Below the pieces are notes generated by a model. The model was not told the DNA's origin, made no database searches, and was given only the letters and a program-made list of their open reading frames with translations. From contig JAQFVV010006476.1 in the NCBI GenBank assembly GCA_028023455.1, forward strand, positions 684,001-748,000: a stretch of 64,000 bases of DNA, given 5' to 3'. Below, one piece after another: positions 12,061-24,289 of the stretch (the stretch's first letter is position 1; each line of letters opens with the position of its first letter). Source of the DNA: Epiperipatus broadwayi (lineage: Eukaryota; Onychophora; Udeonychophora; Euonychophora; Peripatidae). The translations under genes and the position numbers were made by a program.

Positions 12061-13611
12061 TTTAAATCCTTGACAAAATTATCAATTTTATCCATGGGTA
12101 TTTATGCTATATTTCAGGCTCATGCGTATGTATTTTATCTTATTTTTAAACAAGCATTTTGGAAACTTCTAGTAAAAAAAAATTGTTTAGAATGCTATGG
12201 CAACCATATTTTCTTTCTGACTTCAAAAGCCTTTAAATTTACATTTTGTTATCCTAAAAGCAGGCGTTAGACTTTTTGTTTTTTTAGTTATCCATATTAT
12301 ATAGTTTTACACCAAACATCTTTAAAAATACATATATCACGATATTTAAAAAAATGTTTACCAAAAAAAAAAAAATATAGCCTTTATTAGAGTAAGCAAA
12401 TATATATATAAACAGAACAAAAGAATAAGGAATTTCAAAGTAGATACATGGGCTTTTTATATCCTCTGTTTGATAAACACAATATATAGGTCACTGTTAC
12501 CATTGATACACAAGAATGAATTCAAGCCCATTTGTTTTTCTAATTCATTTAGCAATTATGACATCATTAAATACAGGACAGCGTTATTGACACAACAAAC
12601 AATACATTTTAAATATTAAATATGCGTATATATATATACTCACACACATGAGAATGTAATCTTATTTATTCATTAAAGTCTCCTACTGAAATATATATAT
12701 AATATCACTCACTTTTTTCCTATTACAAGTAAAATATATATGCGTCTTTTTTTTACATTTATAAATATTTTAATTTTCAAAGCAGTTAATATCGTATTGT
12801 TTTTAAAAGATAAAAAAGGGACCAAATCGCAAATTGCTTTATTTCCCAAAATGTTTATAATAAACTAAAACCAAACAAAATATCATTCTGAATCTCATCG
12901 AAGACAACACATTCATAGAAACAAATTAATGATTTAAAATTAGATATGGTAGAATGAAATTAAAGAAGACATCAATGGACAATTCCAATAATTACCAATT
13001 TTATGAAATAATGATCTAAAATATATGACTTGCTTTTTTTGATTATTAAAATTTAAATAAAACCATTTTTTATAGTATATATATATATGTGACAATATAT
13101 GGTCAGGTGTACCAAGATGGTACAATACAGTGGAATGAAAAAAATGTGCCAATTTCTTTATGAAATCACTTAGCAAATGTAAAATTATCACTTACACCTG
13201 CTTTTTTGAAATTTATAGAAATGACACTTCTGACAAGTGATATGATTCAGAGCAAACCTCAAATGAAATTCAAATGTAAACATAACCTCCTTCAATACAG
13301 GTAACCTTAAACATTGCATTTATTCATTTTTATGTATATATGTAGCAAAAATCAAAATCACAATTTAAAAAAATCTCTTACTAGCAGAACAATTTTGACT
13401 ATCAATATATTCATTATCATATTTATCAAAATAAAATTCTTCGTCAGAAGTACGACTGGAGCTGGCAGCTTCATATTTTTTTTGAAGTCTGTGCTCTGGG
13501 TAAGAGCCATCTCCTTGTGCCTTCAACCTAAAATATTAAAAAAAAATTGACTCAAAATTTATTTAATATAATCCACAAAAGCTATTAAAAAAAATAAACA
13601 TATATATATTT

Positions 13612-13836
13612 AAAATATATATTGCTTATAACACTCTATTCATATACACGTTAATGCAACAAATTTTCTTAAAAACTTCTTTATTTTCTTACAGTTTCGA
13701 CTGTCAAGGCAGTGAAGAAGATAGAGCTCTGATGAAGACTGCTGGACAGTCGAAACTGTAAGAAAATAAAGAAGTTTTTAAGAAAATTTGTTGCATTAAC
13801 GTGTATATGAATAGAGTGTTAAAAGCAATATATATG
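13612..13836. repeat. Foldback element with ~90-bp arms
   Basis: Arms 13612-13702 and 13750-13836 are near-perfect inverted copies (for example AACAAATTTTCTTAAAAACT and its complement). The right arm includes CTGATGA, GACTG-CTGGA-CAGTC and GAAACTGT, resembling a hammerhead core, but with an extra A before stem II and no stem I. Confidence 0.65.
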
Positions 13837-14334
13837 ATTATATGAAGATATGCAAAGAAAGTGAAGGAGAAGAATAAGAGAATATATTTAAAATACATAT
13901 GAACAATTGCTTATTTCTTTCTATATGTAAATAAATATTATAGTTTAGCCAGTGAAAGAGGATTGTCTTCCTAAACTGCCTGTAGCCTATCTCTGAATCA
14001 ATGTGTGTATTAGGTAATGACATAGTTTATTTCTTCACATAAAAACTTTTTAAGATATTAACGTATATGGATTATGAGTTACAACATAAAACGTAATTGT
14101 GTCTCATCTTAAATTTTGCTTTAAATTGAGCATAACTATTACTGAAACGTTTAAGATGATTCAAACTCCATAATACAGTGAAACCATGACTTGCAAACAT
14201 GTTTTCAAGTGGTTTACAAAATTACATGATGATAGGGAGAACATATGAAACATATTGTTACATTTTATGCTGTAACACATGATCCAGACATGCTAGAGCC
14301 TTAAAATTTTTATGGTAAATACCTAGATTATGTT

Positions 14335-14420
14335 ATTATGTAACACATGCTGATTCAGAGATGGCACTGCAGGCAGGTTGGAGAGAGAACCGATCGTATT
14401 TTCATTGGCACACGTATACA
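14335..14420. repeat. ~80-bp dispersed repeat, first of three copies
   Basis: Common passage: ACACATGCTGATTCAGAGAT, GGCACTGCAGGCAGGTTGG and AGAGAGAACC. Other copies lie at 39885-39960 (diverged) and 58675-58760. No terminal repeats were found. Confidence 0.5.
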
Positions 14421-14539
14421 TAATAACTCGATCTATTTTCTCTAGGATCCTTTTTATAAAAATTAGATAGTATATGACAAATTTCTAATTTACTACATAA
14501 TTATTCTTATACCTTCTTTACTTTTTTGCATTCTTCATA

Positions 14540-14835
14540 TATATTACTTATAATCAATCTCCACATATACACTCCAATACAAAACTTTTTTATATAATTC
14601 CTTTAATTTTCTAACAGTTTCGACTGTCCTGCAGTCTTCATCAGAGCATTTGCATAACCTTGTAAATTAATTCTTTTAATTTTCTAGCAGTTTCGATTGT
14701 CCTGCAGTCTTCATCAGAGCATTTGCATAACCTTCCCCTTTCTTTTTAAATTTATAGAAAATTAAAGGAATTATATAAAAAATTTTGCATTGGAGTGTAT
14801 ATGTGGAGATTTATAAAAAGTAATATATATATATA
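14540..14835. repeat. Foldback element, same family as 13.6 kb
   Basis: Outer arms 14543-14620 and 14755-14835 (CCACATATACACTCCAAT and its complement). Inside, the segment with AGTTTCGACTGTCCTGCAG and TCTTCATCAGAGC is directly duplicated (about 14620-14670 and 14687-14730). Confidence 0.6.
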
Positions 14836-14839
14836 TTAC

Positions 14840-15812
14840 ATAATTAATAAGAAAGTAAGGCAAAAATTTTGATTTTTCTGTGTATTTTTTTTTGGTTTAC
14901 TTAATAACCATAATATATCATCTTATAATCTTTTATATATAACTTATATTTAACAACCAATTTTATATTTATTTTTTTTATTTGATATTTTTAATTTGTA
15001 TAATTTAATTATTTAATTAAAATTAAACAGATCATAAATTTGAAAAAAGCATAGTATAAAAATAATTTACTGTTACCAATAATAAAAAAAAAAGAAAAAT
15101 TAAAAAAGCAATATTAATTTTAAAAAAATTAATCCAAGTTTAAATAAAGATTTAGGTAAAAAAATTACTAATATAGCAAAGAATAAAATAATGATAATAT
15201 AAATTAAAATAATAAGTATTAAATAAATAAAAAAAAGTATTAGTTACAGAAAATAAACATAACAGGAATTATAATATTGGGTAGAAATAATTTACAAATT
15301 TAAAAGCTTTTGACATTTAGAAGAGAAACTAAAAGAAAGTAGATAATTTAAAACATAGAATAAAAAATTAAGAAATGTGCATTTTAAGTACACAAATTTG
15401 TGTTAAATTAAAAATAGTTTCAATTAATTAAATAAATTCTAATAATTAATAAATGTAAAATTAAATATAAATATAGAATTGATTATTAAATATAAAGTAT
15501 GTAAAAAAAATTATAAAACAAAATTAAGCAAATTAAAACACTATAAATTTAAGATTTAATACAATTATAAAGGTATATGCAATATTTTTGTACAATTGGA
15601 ATTAAAAATTTTTGTAATTCTGAGGAAAATTGCTGGGCAGTTGAAATAATAAAAAAAAGAAAACAAAACCGTTAAAACAATATGTTGCATTTAATAAAGT
15701 GTAAATGAAATGTATCATTAAGTTTAAATATTCTTGAGAATAAAATTTTCCATTCTAAAGAAAAAAGAATACGTTTTATCCTCTATTGAAATACATGGTT
15801 TAATCTCTAAAG
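14840..15812. other. Extremely A-rich desert
   Basis: Runs of A and T with almost no C or G. A fragment at 15625-15665 (GCTGGGCAGTTGAAAT) may be a relic of the 13.6-kb foldback family. Confidence 0.4.
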
Positions 15813-15986
15813 AAAATGAAGATAATTAAACCACTAAACATCACATGATCACCATTTCTTATGCTTATACATAACTGTTATCAAAACAGGCAAAACTCTC
15901 CATACATTAGTGCCACTCAGTGCAAGACAGAGTAATCAATGGATGCCAGACGGCTTGTACATAATATCTCTATCTAGTGCCTACTC

Positions 15987-16047
15987 ATCCAATATCCCCA
16001 GACTAGTTTCTAGCTTGTGGCTTTCGTCAGTGAGGAGCCTTGAATCT
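15987..16047 (-). ncRNA. Hammerhead ribozyme, first left-arm unit
   Basis: Minus strand: TCCTCA, CTGACGA, AAGCCACAAGCTA (stem II AGC/GCT with a five-base loop and an A-A mismatch next to the core), GAAAC, TAGTC (stem III of two pairs, GTC triplet), TGGGGA closing six pairs of stem I including one G-U. The distal stem I extension seen in the 45.2-kb copy is broken by one base change. The A-A mismatch at the base of stem II is unusual and could lower activity. Confidence 0.65.
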
Positions 16048-16445
16048 GAAAGCACTGCATCTAGATCTTCGGATCTAATACAACCCTCCAGCAGCCATCT
16101 TTTATCTCTACTTAATTACAAAATTTATAAGAATAAAATTGAAAACCCTATAATATTTTCAATCCAAGCTCATTAGCTTATATAGTCATATAGGTGTGAA
16201 CTCAGTTCAGTATTCATATTTTGGAAACCTTGGTTTTTTAATAACCATAGCCACCACTATCCTATTAGGCAGGATTGGTATTAAACTACTAAACATCACA
16301 TGATCACCATCTCTTATGCTTGCTCATAACTGTTATTAAAACAGTCAAAACTCTCCATAGAGTAGTGCCACTCAGTGCAAGCCAGAGTAATCTATGGATG
16401 CCAAAAGGCTTGTACATAAAATCCCTATCTCGTGCCTATTCATTC

Positions 16446-16508
16446 AATATCCCCAGACTAGTTTCTAGCTGTGGCTTTCATCAGTGAGAAGCCTTGGATC
16501 TGAGAGCA
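16446..16508 (-). ncRNA. Hammerhead ribozyme, second left-arm unit
   Basis: Same architecture 455 bp from the previous one, core CTGATGA. Stem II loop is one base shorter (AGC-CACA-GCT). Stem I TTCTCA against TGGGGA keeps six pairs, two of them G-U. Triplet GTC retained. Confidence 0.6.
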
Positions 16509-16629
16509 CTGCACCTAGATCTTAGCATCTAGTGCAACCCTTCAGCAGCCAACTCATACCTAAAAAAAAAAAAATGGCTGCTGGAGGGTTGCATTAGATC
16601 CTAAGATCTAGGTGCAATGTTCTCAGACC

Positions 16630-16688
16630 TAAGGCTCCTCACTGACGAAAACCACAAGCTAGAAACTAGTCTGGGGATATTAGATGGG
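16630..16688 (+). ncRNA. Hammerhead ribozyme, right-arm unit
   Basis: Plus strand: TCCTCA (16636-16641), CTGACGA (16642-16648), stem II weakened (AAC against GCT), GAAAC (16662-16666), GTC (16669-16671), TGGGGA (16672-16677). The next plus-strand unit, near 17081-17130, has a ruined core (CGGACAA). Confidence 0.55.
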
Positions 16689-17639
16689 ATAGGGATTTTA
16701 TGCACAAGCATTCTGGAATCCATCGATTCCTCAGGCTTGCACTGAGCGGCACTACTGTATGGAGAGTTTTGCCTGTTTCAATAACAGTTATGAGTAAGCA
16801 TAAGAAATAGTGATCATGTGATATTTAGTGGATTAATACCAATCCTGCCTAATAGGATAGTGGTGGCTATGATTATTAAAGAACCAAAGACACCAGAATG
16901 TATGGGTACTGAACTGAGTTCAGACCCACATGACTATATAAGCTAATGAGCTTGGATTGAAAATATTATAGGGTTTTCAATTTTATTCTCATAGTTTTGT
17001 AGTTAAGTGGAGATAAATGGTGGCTGCTGGAGGGTTGCATTAGATTCTAAGATCTAGATGCAGTGCTCTCCGATCCAAGGCTACTCACGGACAAAAGCCA
17101 TAAGCTAAAAACTAGTCTGGGGATATTGGATGAGTAGGCACTGGATAGGGATTTTATGCACAAGCCTTCTGGCATCCATTAATTATTCTGGCTTGCACTG
17201 AGTGGCACTACTGTATGAAGAGTTTTGCCTGTTTTAATAAAATGAAGATAAGTTGATATATTTAATTAGAACTAAAGAATTTTGATAAAGGACATATAAC
17301 TAATATATAGAGAGTACAAAATACATTTACAGAAAAAGATCCTATCTTAAAAATAAAAAAGATTATTTTAAAAAATAAAAACATTTTTAATGACTTGATT
17401 ACACAAGATAAGAAGATAAATTAATATATATTAATGAAGCTTTAGCAAAAATAAATAAAAAATTATTATGAAAAACTAAAAATGTAGCAAAACAAAAAAA
17501 AAATATAAATATATATGGATTAAAATTGGACAATTTTTTTGCAAAAAAAAAAAAAAAATAATGGAGAGAAAAAAAATGTACATGGAGAATGAAAATGATA
17601 TAGTTTTATTTTAAAGGTTTTGAATATATTCTAATACTA

Positions 17640-18084
17640 TTTAAAACAGGCAAAACTCTCCATACAGTAGTGCCACTCAGTGCAAGCCAGAGTAATCAAT
17701 GGATGCCGGAAGGCTTGTGCATAAAATCCCTATCAAATGCCTACTCATCCAACATTCCTTCTGGCTTGTGGCCTTCATCAGTGAGGAGCCTTGGATCCGA
17801 GAGCACTGTACCTAGATCTTAGGATCTAATGCAACCCTCCAGCAGCCCACCTTTTATCTCTACTTAACTACAAAACTATGAGAATAAAATTGAAAACACA
17901 ATATTTTCAATCCAAGCTCAGACCCCTATATTTTGATGTCTTTGGTTCGTTAATAACCATATGCACCACTATCCTACTAGGCAGGATTGGTATTAAACCA
18001 CTAAACATCACATGATCACTATTTCTTATGCTTGCTCATAACTGTTATAAGAAATGGTGATCATGTGATGTTTGGTAGTTTATC
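17640..18084 (-). mobile_element. Monomer-size retrozyme-like insertion, 9-bp TSD
   Basis: A 445-bp insert, close to one 446-455-bp unit, between CTAATACTA copies (17631-17639 and 18085-18093). The ribozyme region keeps CTGATGA and GGC-CACAA-GCC (minus strand) but has lost GAAAC and the triplet by a deletion near 17757. The 3' side folds back on itself (about 17996-18030 against 18045-18080). Confidence 0.6.
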
Positions 18085-18369
18085 CTAATACTAAATGGAT
18101 AAGCTTGTATTATTGAAAGACATTGAAGATACTTATGTAAATACTTTTTAAACCATTTGAAGATTGGCAAGTAGAAATTAAACAATTTAGTATTGAAAAA
18201 AATATTTCATAATATATTTCATGTTAACCATAGAAGTATAAGAAAAATTGGATCGGATTAATTGTAACTGTATATTCTTACATTAACTTGATTGACTTTC
18301 TAATATTAACAAAAACAAATATAAAAAATGAAAAAGTTAATCTTTATAATATTATAAATTATAAAAAAA

Positions 18370-19925
18370 ATTGTATATTGTAGAAATCGTAAAAAAGGTG
18401 GAGATATATTGATTTTTATTAGAGAAAATATTTTTGTTAAAAAACTGGAAATCAATTTTAACAGTTTTGAAGTGATTCATATAACTATTGAATTAAATAG
18501 CTATAAAATTATATTACTAGCAATATACAGATCACCAGATAATGACAATGTTTATAAATGAATTAAAATCATGGTTAAAAAGTTTTAGACTAACTAACAA
18601 TGAAATAATATTAATAGGTGATATGAATACTGATTTACGTAAAAATTCTAAAATTGTTGAAGATCATATAGATGCGTTAGCAACTTAAGGGGTAATTTGT
18701 CATGTTAAAGTGTACACAAGAGAAGAAATTATAATGAATAATATAGTTTCTTTATTTATTGATCACATTAATACAAGCCTAATGAAAAATAATATTTTAA
18801 CTGCTGTTATTAAAATAAAGACTACTACTCAATATTTTATATTTATATCTATTCCAAACAAAATACAACATAATAGAATATTAGAAATAATGGAAAATAA
18901 ATTGATATTATATAGTAATAAACTAGTTAGAAAATTTTTATCAGCAAAACTGACTGGAATGAAATCAAAAAATTAAAGGCATTAATAGTATATATGAGAA
19001 GTTTGTAGACATTTTCAAAGATGTATACAAATCACAAGGAATCGTTGTGATTAAAAATAATAACAATAAGTTCATATTAATTTGATAAATAAAAAAAATA
19101 TTGAAATTAATACAAGAAAAAAAACAATTTATGGAAAGAATGTAAAAAAATTAAACAAAATCATGATTTATTTCTTAAATATAAGTCATTAAGACATAAA
19201 GTTAATTTTATGATAAGGGCAGAGAAAAGATTGTTTTATAATAATTCTTTTAATAAAAATAGAGGTGATATAAAAACATTTGGAGAAAAATAAATAAAAT
19301 ATTATTAAGGAAATCAAGTTCTATAAATGATGAAAATTAAAAAAAATATTTTAGTATAAATGATAGTTTTCTTCTAGCAAATATTTTTAATAACATATTT
19401 GTAGAAAGAATTAACAAACTAAAATAAATTGATCATAATAATAATATTTTGAAAACATATAATAAATAGTCCAATCTAATTCAATATCTATGCCAAATTT
19501 AAATGAAAAATTATATGAAATAATAAAAGAATGAAGAGATAATATAAGCCCAGATATATATACTATCAGAATGGTAGACAAAAAATAATATTAATATTCT
19601 ATGAGATGTTATAATTTATATGATTATTTCCTATATTATTAAAAAATATCAATAGTAAGACCAGTTTATAAATCTGATGCTAAAAATAATTTTAATAACT
19701 ATAAACCTATATCTATTCTCTCTTCAATTGATAAAATGGTAGAAAAATATATTTATAAAATAATTAAAAAATTTTTAACTAAAAATAATTTTTTTAATGA
19801 AAACCAATAATTTTTTTAATGAAAACCAATATGGATTCATAGAAAAAAGAAACACAACTATTTTATTAGAGAATTTTCCAGATAAAATTAATAGTGCAAT
19901 AAATGATAAAAAATTTGGGTAGTTG
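18370..19925 (+). mobile_element. CR1/L2-like LINE, decayed
   Basis: Endonuclease segment at 18385-18690: GGDILIFIRENIFVKKLEIN, then ILLAIYRSPDND, and LIGDMNTDLR with the conserved GDxN. Polymerase segment near 19640-19910: RPVYKSDAKNNFNNYKPISI, LSSIDKMVEKYIYK and NENQYGFIEKRNTT. This differs from RTE and suits the CR1/L2/Daphne group. Many stops; the element is lost after about 19925, where RTE sequence soon begins. Confidence 0.7.
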
Positions 19926-20057
19926 TAATTTACGTCCAATGTGGTTGCATGACACTAAAATATATATTCTCTTTTCATATGTGGAATCTTGCTTTTCATA
20001 TATTAAATTCTTTAAATATAATTACATTATCATATGCTTTTAATATACCCGATCATA

Positions 20058-20432
20058 AATCATCATCAACCATTATCGATCCACTGCAAAATGAAGGTCT
20101 CTCCAAGTTCAATCCATCTTCTCCGATCTTTAGCTTTTCTTCTCCATATCATCACTGCACACTTTCTTATTTCGTTCATTCATCTCACATGTGGTCTCTT
20201 TCTGGGTCTTTTACAATATCTTGGAATCCGGTTTAAGATTTCAATTGTCCATCTATTATCATCTCTTCTAGCAATATGTCCAGCCCAACTCCACTTCAGT
20301 CTTTTAATTTTTTCAATGAGGTCAGTAACACCTGTTTGTTCTCTTACCCATATATTGTGTTTTCAATCTCTTCTTGTTACTCCTAACATGCATCTCTCCA
20401 TATTTATTTATAATTTGTTTACACATAAATGA
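20058..20432 (-). mobile_element. RTE-type LINE 3' end, minus strand
   Basis: The 3' terminal 375 bp of the RTE family; the tail TCATCATCAAC (minus GTTGATGATGA) is at 20059-20069. It matches the family's RPRKRP and WAGHI regions in reverse complement. Frames here on the plus strand are antisense shadows. Confidence 0.75.
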
Positions 20433-21925
20433 TTTTTAACCATTACTGATTCACTGCAGAATGAAGATCTCTACATTTTATTTTCATATATTCTCTCACA
20501 TGTGGTCACTTTCTAGATTTTTTTACAATCTGCTAGGATCGAGTTTAAAATTTCAATTGCCTATCTATTATCATCTCTTCTAGGAATATTTCCAGCCCAG
20601 TTCCATTTCAGTTTCTTAATTTTTTCATTGATGTCAGTAATATATAGTTTGTTTTAGATTTTATTTGTTACTTCTAACATACATTTTTCCATATTTCGTT
20701 AAGTAGTCTAAAATTGCTGTATTGTTCTTCTGTTAGATATTTAAGTCTTAGATCCCTAATTATGAACTGGCAAAATACATTTATTAAAAACCTTTTTCAA
20801 ACACATAAGCATATTTTCTTTTAATATTCAGTTACTTCTACCAAAAACACTCCATCCAAGCAGAATTCTATGATTAATTTCATTCATTATGTTTCCATCT
20901 GTATTAATAATCAGATCAAGATATTTATAGTTCTTAACTTCTAATTCATCATTATTACTCTTTATTTTCTTCTTTTCCTAAAATCCATTGAACATTACCT
21001 TTAATCTTTTTAACATTTATCTTTACTCCTACTTTCTTACTTTTATCTGATAACTCTCGCAACATTTCCTGAAGCTCTGAAACATTATTTGCAACAACCA
21101 CCTGCAAAATCTAGTTGAATTAAATAATCTCCATTTACTTTTATTTTAATCCATAAAATACTCTCACAAAACTATTGTAAAAAGTTTAGGAGAAACGTAA
21201 TCACTCTTTTCAATGTTAACTCAATTTAGTATCAGTATAATCTAATTATTGCTGTTGCATTTTGTTAAATATTTTTCAGAATATAACAATATCTTGAATC
21301 ACTATCTTCCAATGCTTTAATCACTGTAAAAATTCTTATAGAATCAGAAGTCTTTTCATGATCTAACAAATCCAAAGCATAATGGCAATTCATATTCACC
21401 TCTCCTATCTATAATTTCCCTGAACACTTGATTGTGATCTACCATTGTACAACCATTTTTAAATTCAGCTTGTTCTATTGGTTGGTTGAAATCCAGAATT
21501 CCGTGTAGGAGAGTTGTAATAAGCTTGGTAAAAATTATATCTAAAACTAATAAAAGACTGATAGGTTTGTAATTTCTAATATCTGTTTTATCATCTTTTT
21601 GAAATATCAATATTACTACTGCATTCTTTCAATCACCTGGTATATCTTTATCATTTAAATATTTGGCATATAACTAGGTCAATAGTTTTTCTGTTACTTC
21701 ACTTGCGTCTTTGAAGATATTCGTTATAATTCCTGGAGCTTTCCCCTTTTTCATAAATTTAATTGCTTGTCTCATTTCTTCATTTAAAATGCTGGACAAT
21801 TCAGAAAAATTGTATAATTCAGAGGATATTTTGTCTTTATGACTACATAAATCTCTATTGATAACTTTTTCTAAAAACTTTCCAAGGGCAGTGATCAAAA
21901 AATACATTTTCAAATACAAATAAAT
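20433..21925 (-). mobile_element. Longer RTE-type LINE copy, minus strand
   Basis: A second copy starts again with the family 3' end at about 20433 (AGGAAT-type sequence, TTCACTGCAGAATGAAGAT). Further in, minus-strand frames give polymerase segments: MIFQKDDKTDIRNYKPISLL, ILDFNQPIEQAEFKNG and TMVDHNQVFREIIDR (21610-21356), and FMKKGKAPGI upstream (about 21750). Stops and frameshifts throughout. The 3' end of one copy directly abuts the other. Confidence 0.75.
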
Positions 21926-21929
21926 ATAT

Positions 21930-24285
21930 TTGTGATAATTCGTGCAATTTGCACATAAAACAACAACAACAACAAAGAAAACCCATTAATTTTTCATATT
22001 GTAACTTCAAAGTAACAAATTCCATAACTTAAAATGTGTGTGTTAAATTCTTCATTGTGTTTAACTGAATTGTTAAATAATTGATTTTTAATACCAAAAA
22101 ATTCATGCATTTGTGTGAACATAAAACTCATCAATTACATAACACCTTTTAGTATATTAGATTATATATTTTACTTATATATATATATCAGGGTGTGTCT
22201 GTTTATAAATAAAATAAGTAATTGAATGTGAACATAAATGTAGTCAATAATTATATAATAATCCTCTGTTAATTTTAATTTCTTTTTTTTTTTTGTTTTT
22301 GATAAAATTATGATAAACAAGAGAATTAAAATATAGAAGTATACTGTCAAATAAAATTTGATTACATAAAGCTGAAATATTTATGAATACATTAATGGCT
22401 ATTAAAAAATCGAGATACTGCTAAATCTCTAGCGCCCGTATCTCGATTTATTTCAGTTTTCAACTATCGGCGCTTCGCAAATTAAAATATTATTAATGGC
22501 TATTATTAATCACACTACAGCAAAGTAAATTATTTAGTATCTTTTCATGTTTGTACCAATATACTATATAATTTTAACTGTTGCATGAAAGGATAAATAA
22601 TTTACATTGTTATATTTTGATTATCGATTATCATTGATGTATTTGTGAATGTTACGGTTGCTTTTTCTCTTATTATTCAATTTTTTATGACTTTTCTAGT
22701 ACAGATTGCACATTAATATTTTAGTCTATAAATATTTACAGATATATTTCTATTTATGGAAATATTACTAAATTATCATTAAAATATTCTTAAGTAAGAT
22801 TATTATCAGATGCTGTATGAACATTTAAGTTTGAGTTGTTTTCATATAATTATAAAATTTTGCTGAATTTTCCACGATACAAAACGAACATAAAATTGTT
22901 GCATATTACAAAGTTATATAATGAAATATTTTATCAAATAAATATTTTTAATTTTACATTTCTAATATCTATGCTAGCCATTTTCTTCAGAGTTTCCTTA
23001 AGTAAATAAGCTTTGTCCATGATTCAAAAATCAAGGTAAACTATCATTTATTATAGCACTTTTAATCATTATATAAGCTATATATATATTTTGTACACAT
23101 TTTAAGCATAATTTTCACTATATCACTAAACTTACATATTGCATTTTGGAAAGCCTTCTAATCTAGATAAAATTATATACAGAAAATTGCATATTTTTAA
23201 AAAAAAAAAAATGTAATTCAACAAATATTTGTAAAATTAATAAATTAAGTAATATGAATGCCATGTTTCTATTCTGTCTTTCTTAATCTGACAAATAGTT
23301 CGAAATAATTATGATTCTAATTTTTTTTTCTACCAAAAAACCATAATCACTAACTTTTTAAGAAAAACTTTAGTATAATTGATCTTACTGAATATTTTTT
23401 TTTAAAAAAAAAAAGCTTTGATTGCAAAGTATTATAGAATATTATTAGAAATAATTAAAAAACAATAAAACAAACCAATAAACTAACATGCATTAACCAA
23501 AAAATTAAGGGGGGGGGGGGGGTGATGACCAGTAAATATTTCCTTTTTTAATTATTATACAAATGTTATACCTATATAAAAATACACAAAGCATCTTATA
23601 AATGTATATTAGTTTAAATAATATATGGATTTATAGCAAGGCTTAATTATTCTATCCTTTCATGAAAAAACTGTATTTTTCAGTAATCAAATTCTTTTTT
23701 TTTAATCTCCTCTCAAACTTCTCCAAGCAGATGTATAACAAAACAGATTAATCTTTCAATTTTAGATGATTAAGAGTCCTTAATATTTTGTGGCCATTCG
23801 GTGAAAAGCCGCAATTTTATTATTTGATATTTGAACTAGTAAATAAAATAAACATATGTAGGTAAATGAAATAGTCTTTAATCAGCTTTATATAGAACAA
23901 AAGTTTTCTTAAATAACACCCTATAGAGAGGAACAAGAGCAAAGAAAACTAAACTCATCACAATTTCCAAACAGCCTTGTTGTGAAGGTTTGCACAGTTT
24001 TTCATTCTTATTTTAATTCTTCCTAAGAATATTCAATTGTCCATTTACCAATTATAATCAAGTCAGCTTCCAGAAAAAATAAACATATTAAAATGCTTTG
24101 TTCTTTCTTTTACATAATTTCTTTAAATACATTAACAAAGCAAAAACTATTTGCATAAATTTATATTCAATATTTATATTTATTTATAGTGCCTATGTGT
24201 TTGAGTTTATTGATTTAATGTATGATTTTTTTTCTTTAGACAGCTTAACTATTATTAAAATATCACAGAGGTCTTACTAGTAGGG
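21930..24285. other. No gene seen apart from the 22.4-kb insertion
   Basis: Contains a G-run of about 14 at 23509-23522 and the 87-bp insertion described separately. The small plus-strand frame at 24098-24280 is hydrophobic and AT-driven. Confidence 0.4.
22405..22491. mobile_element. 87-bp insertion of unknown type with 14-bp TSD
   Basis: Flanked by ATTAATGGCTATTA (22391-22404 and 22492-22505). It holds an 11-bp perfect hairpin stem AATCGAGATAC/GTATCTCGATT with a 19-base loop, then a GGCGCTTCGC segment. Read on the minus strand it ends in a T run like a Pol III terminator; read on the plus strand it starts with A's. I do not recognise the RNA. Confidence 0.6.
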
Positions 24286-24289
24286 ATTC

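Larger units (their letters stand above)
15826..17238. mobile_element. 1.4-kb head-to-head array of retrozyme-like units, 13-bp TSD
   Basis: Flanked by AAAATGAAGATAA (15813-15825 and 17239-17251). The left half (to about 16560) holds one full unit and part of a second in minus orientation; the right half (from about 16573) holds the mirror arrangement in plus orientation; an A-rich tract marks the centre. Equivalent ribozyme positions in the left tandem are 455 bp apart (16001 and 16456). A unit begins near AACAGGCAAAACTCTCCAT and ends near CATAACTGTTATTAAAAC. No protein frame. Such multimers would be expected if circular or tandem RNA were reverse-transcribed. Confidence 0.75.

Noticed and set aside
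12049-12270. 73-codon frame as a gene
   Set aside because: Low-complexity composition and no similarity to any family I know; it begins at the end of a repeat fragment.
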